64,000 nucleotides of DNA from Bradyrhizobium sp. 200 (GCF_023100945.1 NZ_CP064689.1:8414001-8478000), one strand, 5' to 3'; shown: positions 26,863-35,922, numbered from the stretch's first letter. The notes: generated by a model from the sequence alone, not told the origin. A program made the numbers and translations.

Positions 26863-28994
26863 GATTTCCTACCTTTGCCTTCAGCATGCGGCACCAGCAG
26901 CGCGTCGAGCGCTACAGCGCCCTGCCCCTCCGGCATCAACAGCAACGGGTTGATATCGATTTCCGAGATTGCCTGGGCATGCGCGGCCGCAAACCGCGAC
27001 AGCGCAGCGATCGCCCGCGCCGCCGCTGCGATGTCGGCGCGAGGCCGGCCCCGCGCGCCATCCAGCACGGCGAACGCCTTCAGCGACCGCAGCATCTGCA
27101 TCGCCATGCTTTCGCTGACAGGCGCCGTCTGCACGGCGACATCGCCGATGATCTCGGCGAAGATGCCGCCAAGCCCCACCATCACCACCGGGCCGAATAC
27201 CGGATCCGTCGTAGTGCCGAGAATGAGTTCGGCAATTCCTTTTGCCGTCGGCGCGACCAGCACGCCGTCGATCGCGGCCTGCGGCGCCTTGACCGCAACG
27301 CTTCGCAGCATCTCGGCATAGGCTTGCCGCACCTCATCTACCGAGGCGAGACCTATCTTGACGCCACCGACCTCGGTCTTGTGCGGCAGGTCCGGCGAGG
27401 CGATCTTCAGCACCACGGGAAAGCCGATTTCGGCCGCCGCACGCGCGGCTGCCTCGGCGTCCTGCACCAGACGCTCCGGCAGGACGGGAATGCCGGCCGC
27501 CGCCAGCGCGCGCTTGGCGCCGAATTCATGGCGCAGCGCATCGGCGGGCAACGGCGCCGGACGCTCGCCCGAAGGCGCGATCGATGCCGTTTCCGGTTTC
27601 GTCAGCGCAGTGCGCAGCTTCGCGAGCGCGGCCAGCGTGGCGCAGCAGCCGTCAAAACTGTCGATGATCGGATAGCCCATCGCACGCAGTTCGGCGACCG
27701 CGTCCTGCGGGCCGCGCACGCACAGCATCAGGATACGGTCGGGATATTGCTCCCGGATGCTGCGCAGCGTTTCGATGTAGATCGATCGCAGCCGCGGCAC
27801 GTACAGCGACAGCGGCAACGGCATCAGTACCGCATCGCAGGTATCGTCCGCGACCACGGCCGACAATATCTTCTGCAGCATCTCCGGCCGGCTCGACATC
27901 TGCGCCGTCGCATCGATCGGATTGCGCGCCGAGGCGAACGGTACCGTGTCCAGAATGGCGCGCTGCGTTGCCTCGCTCAGCTCCGGCATCGCGAGACCCG
28001 CCGCATGGGCGGCGTCAGCCAGCAGGATCCCGAAGCCACCGGACGCCGTCAGCAGCGCCACCCTCGGGCCGCGCGGCAAACGATCCGGCAGCAACATCGA
28101 AGCGGCATCGCCCAGATTGATGAATTCTTCGATGCTGTGCACGCGCAACGCGCCGGCGCGCGCCAGCACGGCATCGAACACCGCATCCGATCCGGCAAGC
28201 GCGCCGGTGTGGGACGCGGCGGCGGCCTGGCCGGCAGCCGAGGTCCCGATCTTCAGCGCGATGACTGGCTTGCCGGCCTCGCGCGCCTCTTCCAGGCTTG
28301 CGATCAGCCGGCCGGCGTCGCGGCAGGTTTCGAGACAGCACAGGATCACCCGCGTCGCAGGGTCGCGCGCCAGAAATGCGATGCCATCGGCGATATCGAT
28401 GTCGCACTCGTTGCCGGTGGTCATGAAGCGGCTGACGCCGACACCGCGCTCGCTGGCGAGCCGCATCGTGAAACTGCCGAGATTGCCGCTCTGGGACACG
28501 ATGCCGAGCGTGCCCGCGACCGGCAGGCTTTCTTCAAGAACGATCGAGAAGGTGGCGATGCTCTTGTCGGCAATGCTGACGGCGCCAAGACAGTTCGGCC
28601 CCAATATCCGCATGCCGGTGCGCCGCCCGGCGGCAAGCAACCGCTCCTGCAGCGCCTCGCCGGCGTCGCCCAGTTCGGCAAAGCCTGAGGAGAACACGAC
28701 GACGCCGCGCACGCCGCGCGCGGCGCACTGCTCGACCGCATCCGGCGCCTTTTCGGCCTCCACCGCGATGAGAGCGAGATCCGGCGCCTCGGGCACATCC
28801 ATGACAGATAGATAGGCCTTCAGCCCCTGCACTTCGGCAGCTTTCGGGTTGATCGGATAGATCTGCCCGGCATAGCCATAGCGGCGCAACAGATGCAGCG
28901 GCCGTCCGCCTATCTTGGCCGGATCCTGCGACGCGCCGATGATCGCGATCGAGCGCGGCTGCAGCAGCGCGTCGAGGCCTTCGCCCACGCGCAT
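26859..28994 (-). CDS. ADP-forming acyl-CoA synthetase (acetate-CoA ligase family)
   Basis: A 711-residue single-chain nucleoside-diphosphate-forming acyl-CoA synthetase. Residues about 8-100 form the CoA-binding domain (IAIIGASQDPAKIGGRPLHL). Then come a succinyl-CoA-synthetase-like domain with ILGPNCLG and IVSQSGNLGSFTMRLASERG, and the phospho-histidine loop ASHTGALAGSDAVFDAVLAR. The last part, from about 490, is an ATP-grasp domain (FGAKRALAAAGIPVLPERLV, PVVLKIASPDLPHKTEVGGV). It would activate the acid brought in by TctABC. It lies two bases from the crotonase gene and overlaps the acyl-CoA dehydrogenase gene. Confidence 0.92.
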   Translation of the reverse strand: MRVGEGLDALLQPRSIAIIGASQDPAKIGGRPLHLLRRYGYAGQIYPINPKAAEVQGLKAYLSVMDVPEAPDLALIAVEAEKAPDAVEQCAARGVRGVVVFSSGFAELGDAGEALQERLLAAGRRTGMRILGPNCLGAVSIADKSIATFSIVLEESLPVAGTLGIVSQSGNLGSFTMRLASERGVGVSRFMTTGNECDIDIADGIAFLARDPATRVILCCLETCRDAGRLIASLEEAREAGKPVIALKIGTSAAGQAAAASHTGALAGSDAVFDAVLARAGALRVHSIEEFINLGDAASMLLPDRLPRGPRVALLTASGGFGILLADAAHAAGLAMPELSEATQRAILDTVPFASARNPIDATAQMSSRPEMLQKILSAVVADDTCDAVLMPLPLSLYVPRLRSIYIETLRSIREQYPDRILMLCVRGPQDAVAELRAMGYPIIDSFDGCCATLAALAKLRTALTKPETASIAPSGERPAPLPADALRHEFGAKRALAAAGIPVLPERLVQDAEAAARAAAEIGFPVVLKIASPDLPHKTEVGGVKIGLASVDEVRQAYAEMLRSVAVKAPQAAIDGVLVAPTAKGIAELILGTTTDPVFGPVVMVGLGGIFAEIIGDVAVQTAPVSESMAMQMLRSLKAFAVLDGARGRPRADIAAAARAIAALSRFAAAHAQAISEIDINPLLLMPEGQGAVALDALLVPHAEGKGRKS

Positions 28995-28996
28995 CT

Positions 28997-29767
28997 CTAG
29001 CGTCCCTTGAATACGGGATCGCGTTTCTCGAGAAACGCCTGGCGGGCCTCCTTGGCGTCTTCGGTCTTCGACAGCGTCATCGTGATGTTCTGCTCGAACC
29101 GGTAGGCATCGCGCTGCGGCATCAGGTCGACCATGTTGACCGCCTGCTTGGCGTAGTTCATCGCGATCGGGCTTTTGGAGGCAATCTCCCTGGCGATCTT
29201 CATCGCCTCGGGAGCGAGGTCCGCCTGGCTGGTGCAGGCCTCGATGATGCCTCGCCGATAAAACTCGGCGGCCGATACCCGCAAGCCCGTGAAGAACATG
29301 CGCCGCAGCAGAGAACGGCCAACCAGCGTGCGCAGCATCGACGCCCCGCCGGCAAGGCCGACGTTGATCTCGGGCATGCCGAACACCGCGTCTTCCGAGG
29401 CCAGGTAGATATCGCAGGACGCCATCAGCCCGAGGCCGGCGCCGAGCGCCGCACCGTTCACCGCCGCGATCACCGGCTTAGCGCATTCGCGAATACTGTT
29501 GCCGGTTTCACGCGTGATCCTGTTGTGGCTGTGAAAGGCGCCGGGCTGGGTGGCATCCGGGCGATCCTTCAGATCCGCCCCGCTGCAGAATACCTTGCCG
29601 TTGGCGGTCAGCACCGCAACACGGACATCGCTACGCTCGGAAATTTCGTCGAACACCGCCACGATGCGTTCGCGCATGGCGCGGTCGAGCGCGTTCACCG
29701 GCGGCCGGTTCAAGGTCACGAGCGCGATGTAATCGGATACTTCAAGGGTGACGATATCGGCCGACAC
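28997..29767 (-). CDS. Enoyl-CoA hydratase/isomerase (crotonase family)
   Basis: A 256-residue crotonase. The oxyanion-hole segments KVFCSGADLKDRPD and NGAALGAGLGLMASCDIYLA are present, and FGMPEINVGLAGGASMLRTL supplies the usual acidic residue. It is the first gene of the leftward operon. The start is GTG at 29767 with CGGAGGGAATC upstream. It would hydrate the enoyl-CoA formed by the two dehydrogenases. Hydratase, isomerase or ring-cleaving activity cannot be told apart from sequence alone. Confidence 0.9.
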   Translation of the reverse strand: MSADIVTLEVSDYIALVTLNRPPVNALDRAMRERIVAVFDEISERSDVRVAVLTANGKVFCSGADLKDRPDATQPGAFHSHNRITRETGNSIRECAKPVIAAVNGAALGAGLGLMASCDIYLASEDAVFGMPEINVGLAGGASMLRTLVGRSLLRRMFFTGLRVSAAEFYRRGIIEACTSQADLAPEAMKIAREIASKSPIAMNYAKQAVNMVDLMPQRDAYRFEQNITMTLSKTEDAKEARQAFLEKRDPVFKGR

Positions 29768-29813
29768 GATTCCCTCCGGACTTGAGGCCCATTTCCTGGG
29801 CTTGGACTTTTGC

Positions 29814-29827
29814 TGACCTATCGGTCA
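29814..29827. promoter_or_regulatory. TetR operator candidate O1
   Basis: TGACCTATCGGTCA, a 14-base palindrome with one mismatch, lies 46 bases upstream of the crotonase start in the 193-base divergent gap with tctC. It shares half-sites with the sites at 29892 and 31716, and probably controls the leftward operon. Confidence 0.75.
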
Positions 29828-29891
29828 GGACAATCGACGATTACCACCACGAAATAACGCTGACAAGTATCCCAGCTTCATAAATCTTGAC

Positions 29892-29905
29892 TGACCGATC
29901 GGTCA
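29892..29905. promoter_or_regulatory. TetR operator candidate O2
   Basis: TGACCGATCGGTCA, a perfect 14-base palindrome, lies 55 bases upstream of the tctC start and 78 bases from O1. The position fits repression of the rightward tctC promoter, possibly with looping to O1. Confidence 0.8.
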
Positions 29906-29960
29906 TGATCTAAGACGCTGATTAGGACAAAAAGAACAGCATCAAGGGAGGACGATACCG

Positions 29961-30941
29961 ATGGTGAATATCACCCGACGCCAGGTCACCGCGCTGATCG
30001 GCGGCACCCTGCTGACGCCGTTGGCGGCACCTTCGATCGTGAAGGCCCGTTCGACGCAAACCATCTTCATCATCGTGCCCTATGCGAGCGGCGGCTCGAT
30101 CGACGGCATGATGCGCGCCATCGCCAAGGCCATGTCGGAGACGCTGGAGCAGCCGGTTCTCGTCGACAACAAGCCCGGCGCCAACGGTATCGTCGGCTCG
30201 CAATATGTGGCGCGGGCGCCGAAGGACGGGACGGTATTGCTTGCCGGAGGGACTGGGCCGATCTCGCTTAACGTGCTGCTGCGCAAGAGCCTGCCCTACA
30301 AGCTCGAGGATTTTTCCTCCGTCGCCATGCTCTGCCACGGCCCGCTATCGCTGACCGTCAATTCGAAAATGCCGGTCACCAACGTGAAGGGTTTTGTCGA
30401 CTACGCCAAAAGCCGCGACAAGCCGCTGTTCTATGCCACCCTCGGCCCGGGAAGCGTGACGCATTTGTTCGGCATCATGATGAGCAAGTCGATGGGATTC
30501 GCCGTCACCGACGTGCCCTATCGCAACAATCCGTTGTCGATCATGGATCTGCTCTCCGGCGCGTGCGACCTGAATTTTGCAACGCCCGCGGCGGTGATGG
30601 AACACGCGACCGCGGGTACGCTGCGGATCCTCGCGCTGTCGTCTGAGAAGCGGTCGCCGAATTTGCCTGACGTTCCGACGCTGGCGGAGTCCGGCTATCC
30701 GGAACTGACGGCCTCGTTCTGGACTGCACTCCACGCCCCGGCGGGCACCCCACCCGACGTCGTCGCCAGACTAAACGCGGCCGCCAATGCGGCCATGCAG
30801 AAGCCCGAGATCGCCAACCAGTTGCGGACCGACGGGTTGCTGGCGGACACCGGTGCGCCGGACCTGCTCGATGCGCAGCTCAAGAAGGATGCGGCGTTGT
30901 GGGGGCCGGTGATCAAGTCGCAGAACATCGTGCTCGATTGA
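29961..30941 (+). CDS. tctC: Periplasmic solute receptor of the Bug/TctC family
   Basis: A 326-residue exported binding protein. The signal NITRRQVTALIGGTLLTPLA resembles a twin-arginine leader, with cleavage near VKA. The Bug signature follows: IVPYASGGSIDGMMRAIAKA, VDNKPGANGIVGSQYVARA, and DVPTLAESGYPEL late in the chain. It would capture a carboxylate and deliver it to TctA/TctB, encoded at the far end of the opposite operon. AGGGAGGA precedes the ATG. The three transporter genes are thus split between two divergent transcripts that share the TetR sites. Confidence 0.93.
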   Translation: MVNITRRQVTALIGGTLLTPLAAPSIVKARSTQTIFIIVPYASGGSIDGMMRAIAKAMSETLEQPVLVDNKPGANGIVGSQYVARAPKDGTVLLAGGTGPISLNVLLRKSLPYKLEDFSSVAMLCHGPLSLTVNSKMPVTNVKGFVDYAKSRDKPLFYATLGPGSVTHLFGIMMSKSMGFAVTDVPYRNNPLSIMDLLSGACDLNFATPAAVMEHATAGTLRILALSSEKRSPNLPDVPTLAESGYPELTASFWTALHAPAGTPPDVVARLNAAANAAMQKPEIANQLRTDGLLADTGAPDLLDAQLKKDAALWGPVIKSQNIVLD

Positions 30942-30965
30942 TCGCCCTGCCGGTGCCTGCAACGC

Positions 30966-31640
30966 TCAGCGCGGCTTGCGGCGCGCCGGCTTGGGCGGTG
31001 GCGGCGGCGCCTGCAGAGAAACGTCACCAGCCCGCAGACCGTTGAACACGAGATCGAAATAGACGTCGGCAATCTGCTCGGGCGTCATGGCCTTGTTGGG
31101 ATTGTACCAGCGATGCATCCAGTTCAACGACGAAAGGATCAGGCGACCGGCCATGGGCACATCGACTTCACGGATTTCGCCGGCCTCGATCGCTTCCTCG
31201 ATCAGCCCGCGCAGGAAGTTTTCGTAACGGTCTCGCCGCGTCATCCGCTCCTTCTGGCGATGACGATCCGGATCGTTCCAGAATGCGGTCGTCGACGCGA
31301 TCCACGCCCAACGGTAGCGCCGGAAATATTCGGCGGTCGCTACCATGAAGGCGCGAATCTTGGCTGAGGGCGGGCCGGCTGGAACGCGATCGCGCACGAA
31401 AAGGTACAGCTCGTCGGTGGAGCCGACGGTTACCCGAGAATAGATCTCTTCCTTGTTGGCGAAGTGGTGATAGAGCAGTGCCTTGGAGATGCCGCAGGCG
31501 ACCGCAATGTCGCGCATCGACGCCCCTGCATACCCCTTGCGGGCGAAAATGCGCTCGGCTTCGGAGAGAATTTGCGCGACGCGGTCAGAACCATCGGCCT
31601 TGTCGGGTTGGCCATCCTTTGTCGTCGACATCTCGGTCAT
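30966..31640 (-). CDS. TetR family repressor
   Basis: A 224-residue regulator. The N-terminal helix-turn-helix reads AQILSEAERIFARKGYAGAS, then MRDIAVACGISKALLYHHFA, the TetR consensus. The rest is a ligand/dimer domain (EYFRRYRWAWIASTTAFWND), with a Pro-rich end. The start is placed at 31640 (MTEMSTTKDGQ), since a longer frame would run through the operator at 31716-31729 and into the neighbour's promoter. The gene lies between tctC (convergent) and the SMP-30 gene (divergent). Matching palindromes at 29814, 29892 and 31716 make it the likely regulator of all four transcripts, released by an acyl-CoA or the free acid. Confidence 0.9.
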   Translation of the reverse strand: MTEMSTTKDGQPDKADGSDRVAQILSEAERIFARKGYAGASMRDIAVACGISKALLYHHFANKEEIYSRVTVGSTDELYLFVRDRVPAGPPSAKIRAFMVATAEYFRRYRWAWIASTTAFWNDPDRHRQKERMTRRDRYENFLRGLIEEAIEAGEIREVDVPMAGRLILSSLNWMHRWYNPNKAMTPEQIADVYFDLVFNGLRAGDVSLQAPPPPPKPARRKPR

Positions 31641-31715
31641 CACATCCGGTCGGAGCTGATCTTGAATTCTGGATCGAAACGAACGCCGACCACGGAATTT
31701 CACTGTATTTTTCGC

Positions 31716-31729
31716 TGACCGACCGGTCA
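31716..31729. promoter_or_regulatory. TetR operator candidate O3
   Basis: TGACCGACCGGTCA, a 14-base palindrome with one central mismatch, lies between the TetR gene start and the SMP-30 gene start (47 bases upstream of the latter). It implies autoregulation and co-control of the lactonase. Confidence 0.8.
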
Positions 31730-31776
31730 AGTCCGCGCCAGACTCTCGCGCTGCGGCCCGCAAGAGGAAGACAGAA

Positions 31777-32661
31777 ATGAGTTCACTGCGCGTCAGCCGG
31801 ATCGGCGACACACGCGATCAACTCGGCGAAAGTCCGGTATGGGATGATCGCACGCAGCGGCTCTACTGGATCGATTCGCTGGCCGGCACGATCCACCGGC
31901 TCGATCCGGTGACCGGCGAACTGCTGCAATTTCACGCCCCCTCGCCTGTCGGTTCGATGGTGCTGCGGCATGACGGCGGCGCCATGCTGGCGCTGCAGCA
32001 TGGCTTCGCCCGCTACGATTTTGAACAGGGCGAGGTCGCCTCGTCGATTACCGGGATTGGCTGCGATCATCCGAAGGTGCGGCTGAACGACGGCAAGGTT
32101 GATCCCTTTGGCCGCTTCATCGCCGGCACCATGCACCATGGCCGGGCGCATGACGAACCGGCGCTCGGCGGGCTCTATCGCCTGCAAGCCGGAGTGGTGA
32201 CGCTGCTCGACACGGACTTCGGCGTCAGCAACGGCCCGTGCTTCAGTCCTGACGGCGCCATCCTCTATTTCGCCGACAGCGCACGGCGCTCGATCTTTGC
32301 GTACGACTATCGGCGCGACGGACCGCCCGCCAACAAGCGCCTGTTCGCCGATACGAGCGCCCTCAACTCGGGCCCGGATGGCGCAACCGTCGATGCCGAC
32401 GGTTATCTCTGGTCGGTCCTTGTGCGGGCGGGGGCGCTGGCAAGATTCGCCCCCGACGGCCGCCTCGATCGCACGGTGGAGCTACCGGTCAAGCATCCGA
32501 CCAGCGTGGCGTTCGGCGGACCCAACCTCGACATTCTGTACGTGACGTCGATTTCTAAGAGTACCACTCTGTCGGCCACCGAGCCCGACGCGGGCGGGCT
32601 CTTCGCCATCGAAGGACTCGGCGTTCGCGGACTTCCCGCTTACACATTCACCGCGGACTGA
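31777..32661 (+). CDS. SMP-30/gluconolactonase/LRE family protein
   Basis: A 294-residue six-bladed beta-propeller hydrolase. Characteristic stretches are LGESPVWDDRTQRLYWIDSL with the metal-binding Glu, RLNDGKVDPFGRFIAGTMHH, FGVSNGPCFSPDGAILYFAD and GPDGATVDADGYLWSVLVRA with the metal-binding Asp. Such enzymes open lactones using a divalent metal. AAGAGGAAG precedes the ATG. Sharing an operator with the TetR gene suggests that it opens a lactone formed or met in the same pathway. Its last 14 bases overlap the end of the convergent LysR gene. Confidence 0.9.
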   Translation: MSSLRVSRIGDTRDQLGESPVWDDRTQRLYWIDSLAGTIHRLDPVTGELLQFHAPSPVGSMVLRHDGGAMLALQHGFARYDFEQGEVASSITGIGCDHPKVRLNDGKVDPFGRFIAGTMHHGRAHDEPALGGLYRLQAGVVTLLDTDFGVSNGPCFSPDGAILYFADSARRSIFAYDYRRDGPPANKRLFADTSALNSGPDGATVDADGYLWSVLVRAGALARFAPDGRLDRTVELPVKHPTSVAFGGPNLDILYVTSISKSTTLSATEPDAGGLFAIEGLGVRGLPAYTFTAD

Positions 32662-33607
32662 CGCCCTTGATCGCCCGTGACTGCATCGGCACCAATCCCC
32701 CTTTCCTGACTTGGCCGGGCACGTTCGCAGCCAGGAAGTCGACGAAAGCGCGGATCTTCCCGGGCAGATAATTCGTCTGCAGAAAGGTCGCGAAGATGCC
32801 CTCATCGAACGTGGAGTTAGTGACGCGATAGCCGGGCAGTAGCCGCCGCAACTGGCCCCGTTCGATTTCACTGGAGACGGTGTAGTCGTCGAGCAGCGCA
32901 ATGCCGTGTCCCATCACCGCGAGCTGATGCAGCACATAACCGTTGTTGGCGCTGAACGACGACGGCACCGTCATCTCCTTCAGCTTGCCCTTGCGCATGA
33001 AGCGCCAGACCACATCGGTGGCGCCCATCCAGTAAGTCAGGCAGTTGTGCTTTACGAGATCGTCCGGCTCACGCACCGCCGGCGTCCGCGCGATGTAGTC
33101 GGGCGCCGCCACCAGGATGCGCTCGGTGGCAAGCAGCCGGCGCTGCATCAGGCTCTCATCCTTCGGCGCAGCAATCCGCAGGTCGATGTCAAAGTCCTCC
33201 TCGCGAAGCTGGATACGCCGTTCCGAAAGGCTCAACTCAACCTTGAGCTCCGGATACATTTTCTGAAATTGCGGCATCAGCGGCATCACGACGGTCATGC
33301 CGAACAGCATGCGCGAGTGAACCCTCAGCGTCCCACGCGGCGTGCTTTGCAGGGCGAGCGCTGCGGCCTCGGCGTCCTCTATGCTGTGCAGCGCCGGTTC
33401 GACTCGCTGCAGATATGCCTTGCCGGCTTCGGTCAGCGCGAGGTGACGCGTGGTGCGGTTGAAGAGCTGGACGCCGAGGCGGGCTTCCAATTCTCCGATG
33501 CGGCGCGACACCGAGGCCGGCGACAGCCCGTTGTGGCGTCCGGCGGCGGAGAAACTGCCCTCCCGCGCCGCGCTCACGAACAACTCCATCGCCTGCAACT
33601 GGCTCAT
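32648..33607 (-). CDS. LysR family transcriptional regulator
   Basis: A 319-residue regulator. The winged helix-turn-helix is MSQLQAMELFVSAAREGSFS followed by AAGRHNGLSPASVSRRIGEL and LGVQLFNRTTRHLALTEAGK. A periplasmic-binding-like effector domain fills the rest. It belongs to the broad PA2877/CrgA-like group of LysR proteins. It is divergent from the luciferase-like monooxygenase gene at 33737 across a 129-base gap, so it probably regulates that gene and the flavin reductase. No clear T-N11-A operator stands out to me. Confidence 0.9.
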   Translation of the reverse strand: MSQLQAMELFVSAAREGSFSAAGRHNGLSPASVSRRIGELEARLGVQLFNRTTRHLALTEAGKAYLQRVEPALHSIEDAEAAALALQSTPRGTLRVHSRMLFGMTVVMPLMPQFQKMYPELKVELSLSERRIQLREEDFDIDLRIAAPKDESLMQRRLLATERILVAAPDYIARTPAVREPDDLVKHNCLTYWMGATDVVWRFMRKGKLKEMTVPSSFSANNGYVLHQLAVMGHGIALLDDYTVSSEIERGQLRRLLPGYRVTNSTFDEGIFATFLQTNYLPGKIRAFVDFLAANVPGQVRKGGLVPMQSRAIKGVSPR

Positions 33608-33736
33608 TTTTGATCTTTTCAGATTCTGCAAAAGACATGCTCAAAATAGAGCTATTGTCCGATAAAGCGCAAGGCCCTAGCCTTGGCTCCATCGTCGGCC
33701 GCCGGCCCAACAAGAAACCACCTGAGGAACGCATCC

Positions 33737-34834
33737 ATGGAATTTGGCGTATTCATTCTCGCGCAGCAACGCGGCTATCACCAATCCTCGCAGCAGGTGA
33801 TCCGTAACGCCGTGGAGCAGACGGTGACGGCGGAAGCCGCAGGCTTCGACACCGCCTGGTACGCCGAACACCACTTCAACAATTACAGCCTGTGCCCATC
33901 GCCGCTGATGATGGTGGCACATTGCGCCGGACTGACCACGCGGATCCGGCTCGGCACCGCGGTATGCGTGCTGCCGCTATACAATCCAGCCAGGCTGCTC
34001 GGCGAGATCGGTTTCGCCGACACGGTTTCGGACGGACGACTCGATCTCGGCATCGGCTCGGGCTACCAGCAATTCGAATTCGAACGCTTCGGCGTCGACC
34101 TGAAGGATTCGCACTCCCTGTTCGCGGAATTCTACGACATCCTGCAGGCGGGCATGCGCGACCGCATCTTCTCCTATGATGGAGAACATCTGAAGATGCC
34201 GCCAACCGCGATCGCGGTACGCACGGCGCAAACCCCAATGCCGCCGATTTGGGTAACGTCGGGTCATCCGGCGACACTGGGCCGCGCGATCCGCGACAAC
34301 CACAATCTGTTCGTCACGGCGCTGCTCAACGGCCTCGACGCGGTGAAAGCCTTGCGCGAGCGGCTGGAAGGAATTGCGGCCAAGGAAGGCCGCTCCATCG
34401 ACGATACCCGCTTCGGCTTCCTGCGCTGCGGCTATGCCAGCGACAACGAGAACGAGATCATGTCCTATCTCGATAATGCGCGCTTCCAGCGCCGCGTGTC
34501 GGAAAGCCTCAAGTTCCGCCGTGCCCAGAGCGAGGACGGCTACCTCATCAAGGAAGAAGCCGGCCCGAACGACATGTCGCTGGAGACGATGCGCAAGAAT
34601 CTGCCGGTGGGAAGCGTCAATCAGGTGATCGACCGCCTGCTGGAGGAAATCAGCGTATTGAAGCCGTCGCATATCGCGCTGCAGACTCAGCTTGGCGACT
34701 TCGATCAGAAGACGATGCTGCGCCAGATCGATCTCTGGGGTGAACGGATCATCCCCGCCGTCCGGCGCGAGCTGAAAAGCAAGGGAACAGCCTCCGGCCA
34801 CGCCAAACGCGACAACGAAAGCGCCTTGGCATGA
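33737..34834 (+). CDS. Luciferase-like (LLM) flavin-dependent monooxygenase
   Basis: A 365-residue TIM-barrel monooxygenase of the bacterial luciferase class. It begins MEFGVFILAQQRGYHQSSQQ and has WYAEHHFNNYSLCPSPLMMV, TRIRLGTAVCVLPLYNPARL and GRLDLGIGSGYQQFEFERFG, the usual FMN-binding stretches. It needs reduced flavin, which the overlapping next gene would supply (ATGA, 34831-34834). GAGGAAC precedes the ATG. The substrate is unknown; relatives attack alkanes, sulfonates, aminocarboxylates and aromatic side groups. Confidence 0.9.
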   Translation: MEFGVFILAQQRGYHQSSQQVIRNAVEQTVTAEAAGFDTAWYAEHHFNNYSLCPSPLMMVAHCAGLTTRIRLGTAVCVLPLYNPARLLGEIGFADTVSDGRLDLGIGSGYQQFEFERFGVDLKDSHSLFAEFYDILQAGMRDRIFSYDGEHLKMPPTAIAVRTAQTPMPPIWVTSGHPATLGRAIRDNHNLFVTALLNGLDAVKALRERLEGIAAKEGRSIDDTRFGFLRCGYASDNENEIMSYLDNARFQRRVSESLKFRRAQSEDGYLIKEEAGPNDMSLETMRKNLPVGSVNQVIDRLLEEISVLKPSHIALQTQLGDFDQKTMLRQIDLWGERIIPAVRRELKSKGTASGHAKRDNESALA

Positions 34835-35397
34835 TCGAGGCGCCATCAACGATGACGCTGCATCCCGGCCCGCGAGCGAGCGTTGATCAGCTCGCCCATT
34901 TCCCACCGGTGGAGGCGAGCGAATTTCGTGAGGCCCTGCGAAATCTGGCCAGCGGCGTCGCCATTGTCGCCACAGGCACGGGCGAGGCCCGCCGAGGGTT
35001 GACGGCGAGCTCCGTCACCTCGATCTGCGCGGACCCTCCGTGCCTGCTCGTCGGCGTCAACACAAAATCGGAGGCACACGACTCCATCCTCGCCAACGGC
35101 TACTTCGGCATCAGCCTGCTCAGAACCGGACAGGAAGCGCTGGCGCGGCATTTCGCGGGCCTTGACGGCGTTGCTGGTGCGGATCGGTTCAGGAATGCGC
35201 CGTGGAGCGAAGGCGTAACCGGCGCGCCATTGCTGGATACGGCGATATGCACGATCGACTGCGTTTTGCAGCAACACCAGATTGTCGGCAGCCACGGCAT
35301 CTTCATCGGTCGGATCGTTGCCACGCGACGCCACAACGCCGGCAATCCCGTGATCAACTTCCAGGGCAAGCTTCGTAGCCTGCCTTCAAACGACTAG
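34831..35397 (+). CDS. Flavin reductase, partner of the LLM monooxygenase
   Basis: A 188-residue flavin reductase-like protein: FREALRNLASGVAIVATGTG, GLTASSVTSICADPPCLLVG and FGISLLRTGQEALARHFAG are the flavin-binding signature (TASSxxSxSxDPP). It passes NAD(P)H electrons to FMN or FAD for the upstream monooxygenase. Translation is coupled through the 4-base overlap. An inner Met at residue 8 is a possible alternative start. Confidence 0.92.
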   Translation: MIEAPSTMTLHPGPRASVDQLAHFPPVEASEFREALRNLASGVAIVATGTGEARRGLTASSVTSICADPPCLLVGVNTKSEAHDSILANGYFGISLLRTGQEALARHFAGLDGVAGADRFRNAPWSEGVTGAPLLDTAICTIDCVLQQHQIVGSHGIFIGRIVATRRHNAGNPVINFQGKLRSLPSND

Positions 35398-35452
35398 GGC
35401 TCCGCCTGACGGGCGGGGTAGTTTCGGCAGAGCGTGGGTTGGGGTTTGTGCG

Positions 35453-35764
35453 ATGATCGTGGAATACTCGTCGCAAGACGGCCTTGTGCTCGCCGAACCC
35501 GGAGATTTTCGCAGTTTCAAGCTGCACGTGAAGGGCGATTGGAATGCTGGTTCACCCACGATCAAGGGAATCACATTCGTCGACGAGCGAAACGCGCTGA
35601 TCTCGATAGAGCTCGTCCCGACCCTGCCCGGCCGGCCCGATGACGAAAGCTGGCAAAAAAGCTATTTCGCCATGATCGAAGTGGCCCGCAAACACGGTTG
35701 GATCGACGAGCAATCAAGCGCTATTCGCGCTCACGTCGAAGTGACATCCGCATTTCCGCCCTAA
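35453..35764 (+). CDS. Small protein of unknown function
   Basis: A 103-residue soluble, mildly acidic protein starting MIVEYSSQDGLVLAEPGDFR, with GGGG-rich sequence before the ATG. The middle, FVDERNALISIELVPTLPGR, and the end, EVARKHGWIDEQSSAIRAHV, have regular coding character but no motif I recognise. It lies 55 bases after the flavin reductase gene and may be the last gene of that unit. Confidence 0.55.
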   Translation: MIVEYSSQDGLVLAEPGDFRSFKLHVKGDWNAGSPTIKGITFVDERNALISIELVPTLPGRPDDESWQKSYFAMIEVARKHGWIDEQSSAIRAHVEVTSAFPP

Positions 35765-35922
35765 GCGTGCAAAATCTCAGCTTTGGTGGCGGGGGCCCGC
35801 TACATCGCGAGACCTACTATTTCGGAAACCCTGTTTCTTATCGGCGGGCAGCCTAACCCGCCGCGCGACATCTTCATAGCCGCCAAAAGCCACCGTTGGA
35901 TTCGACACAAGCTATCGAGATC

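Noticed and set aside
31641..31811. Longer TetR product starting at 31811
   Set aside because: It would translate through the operator and into the SMP-30 coding region; the extra residues do not resemble any TetR N-terminus.
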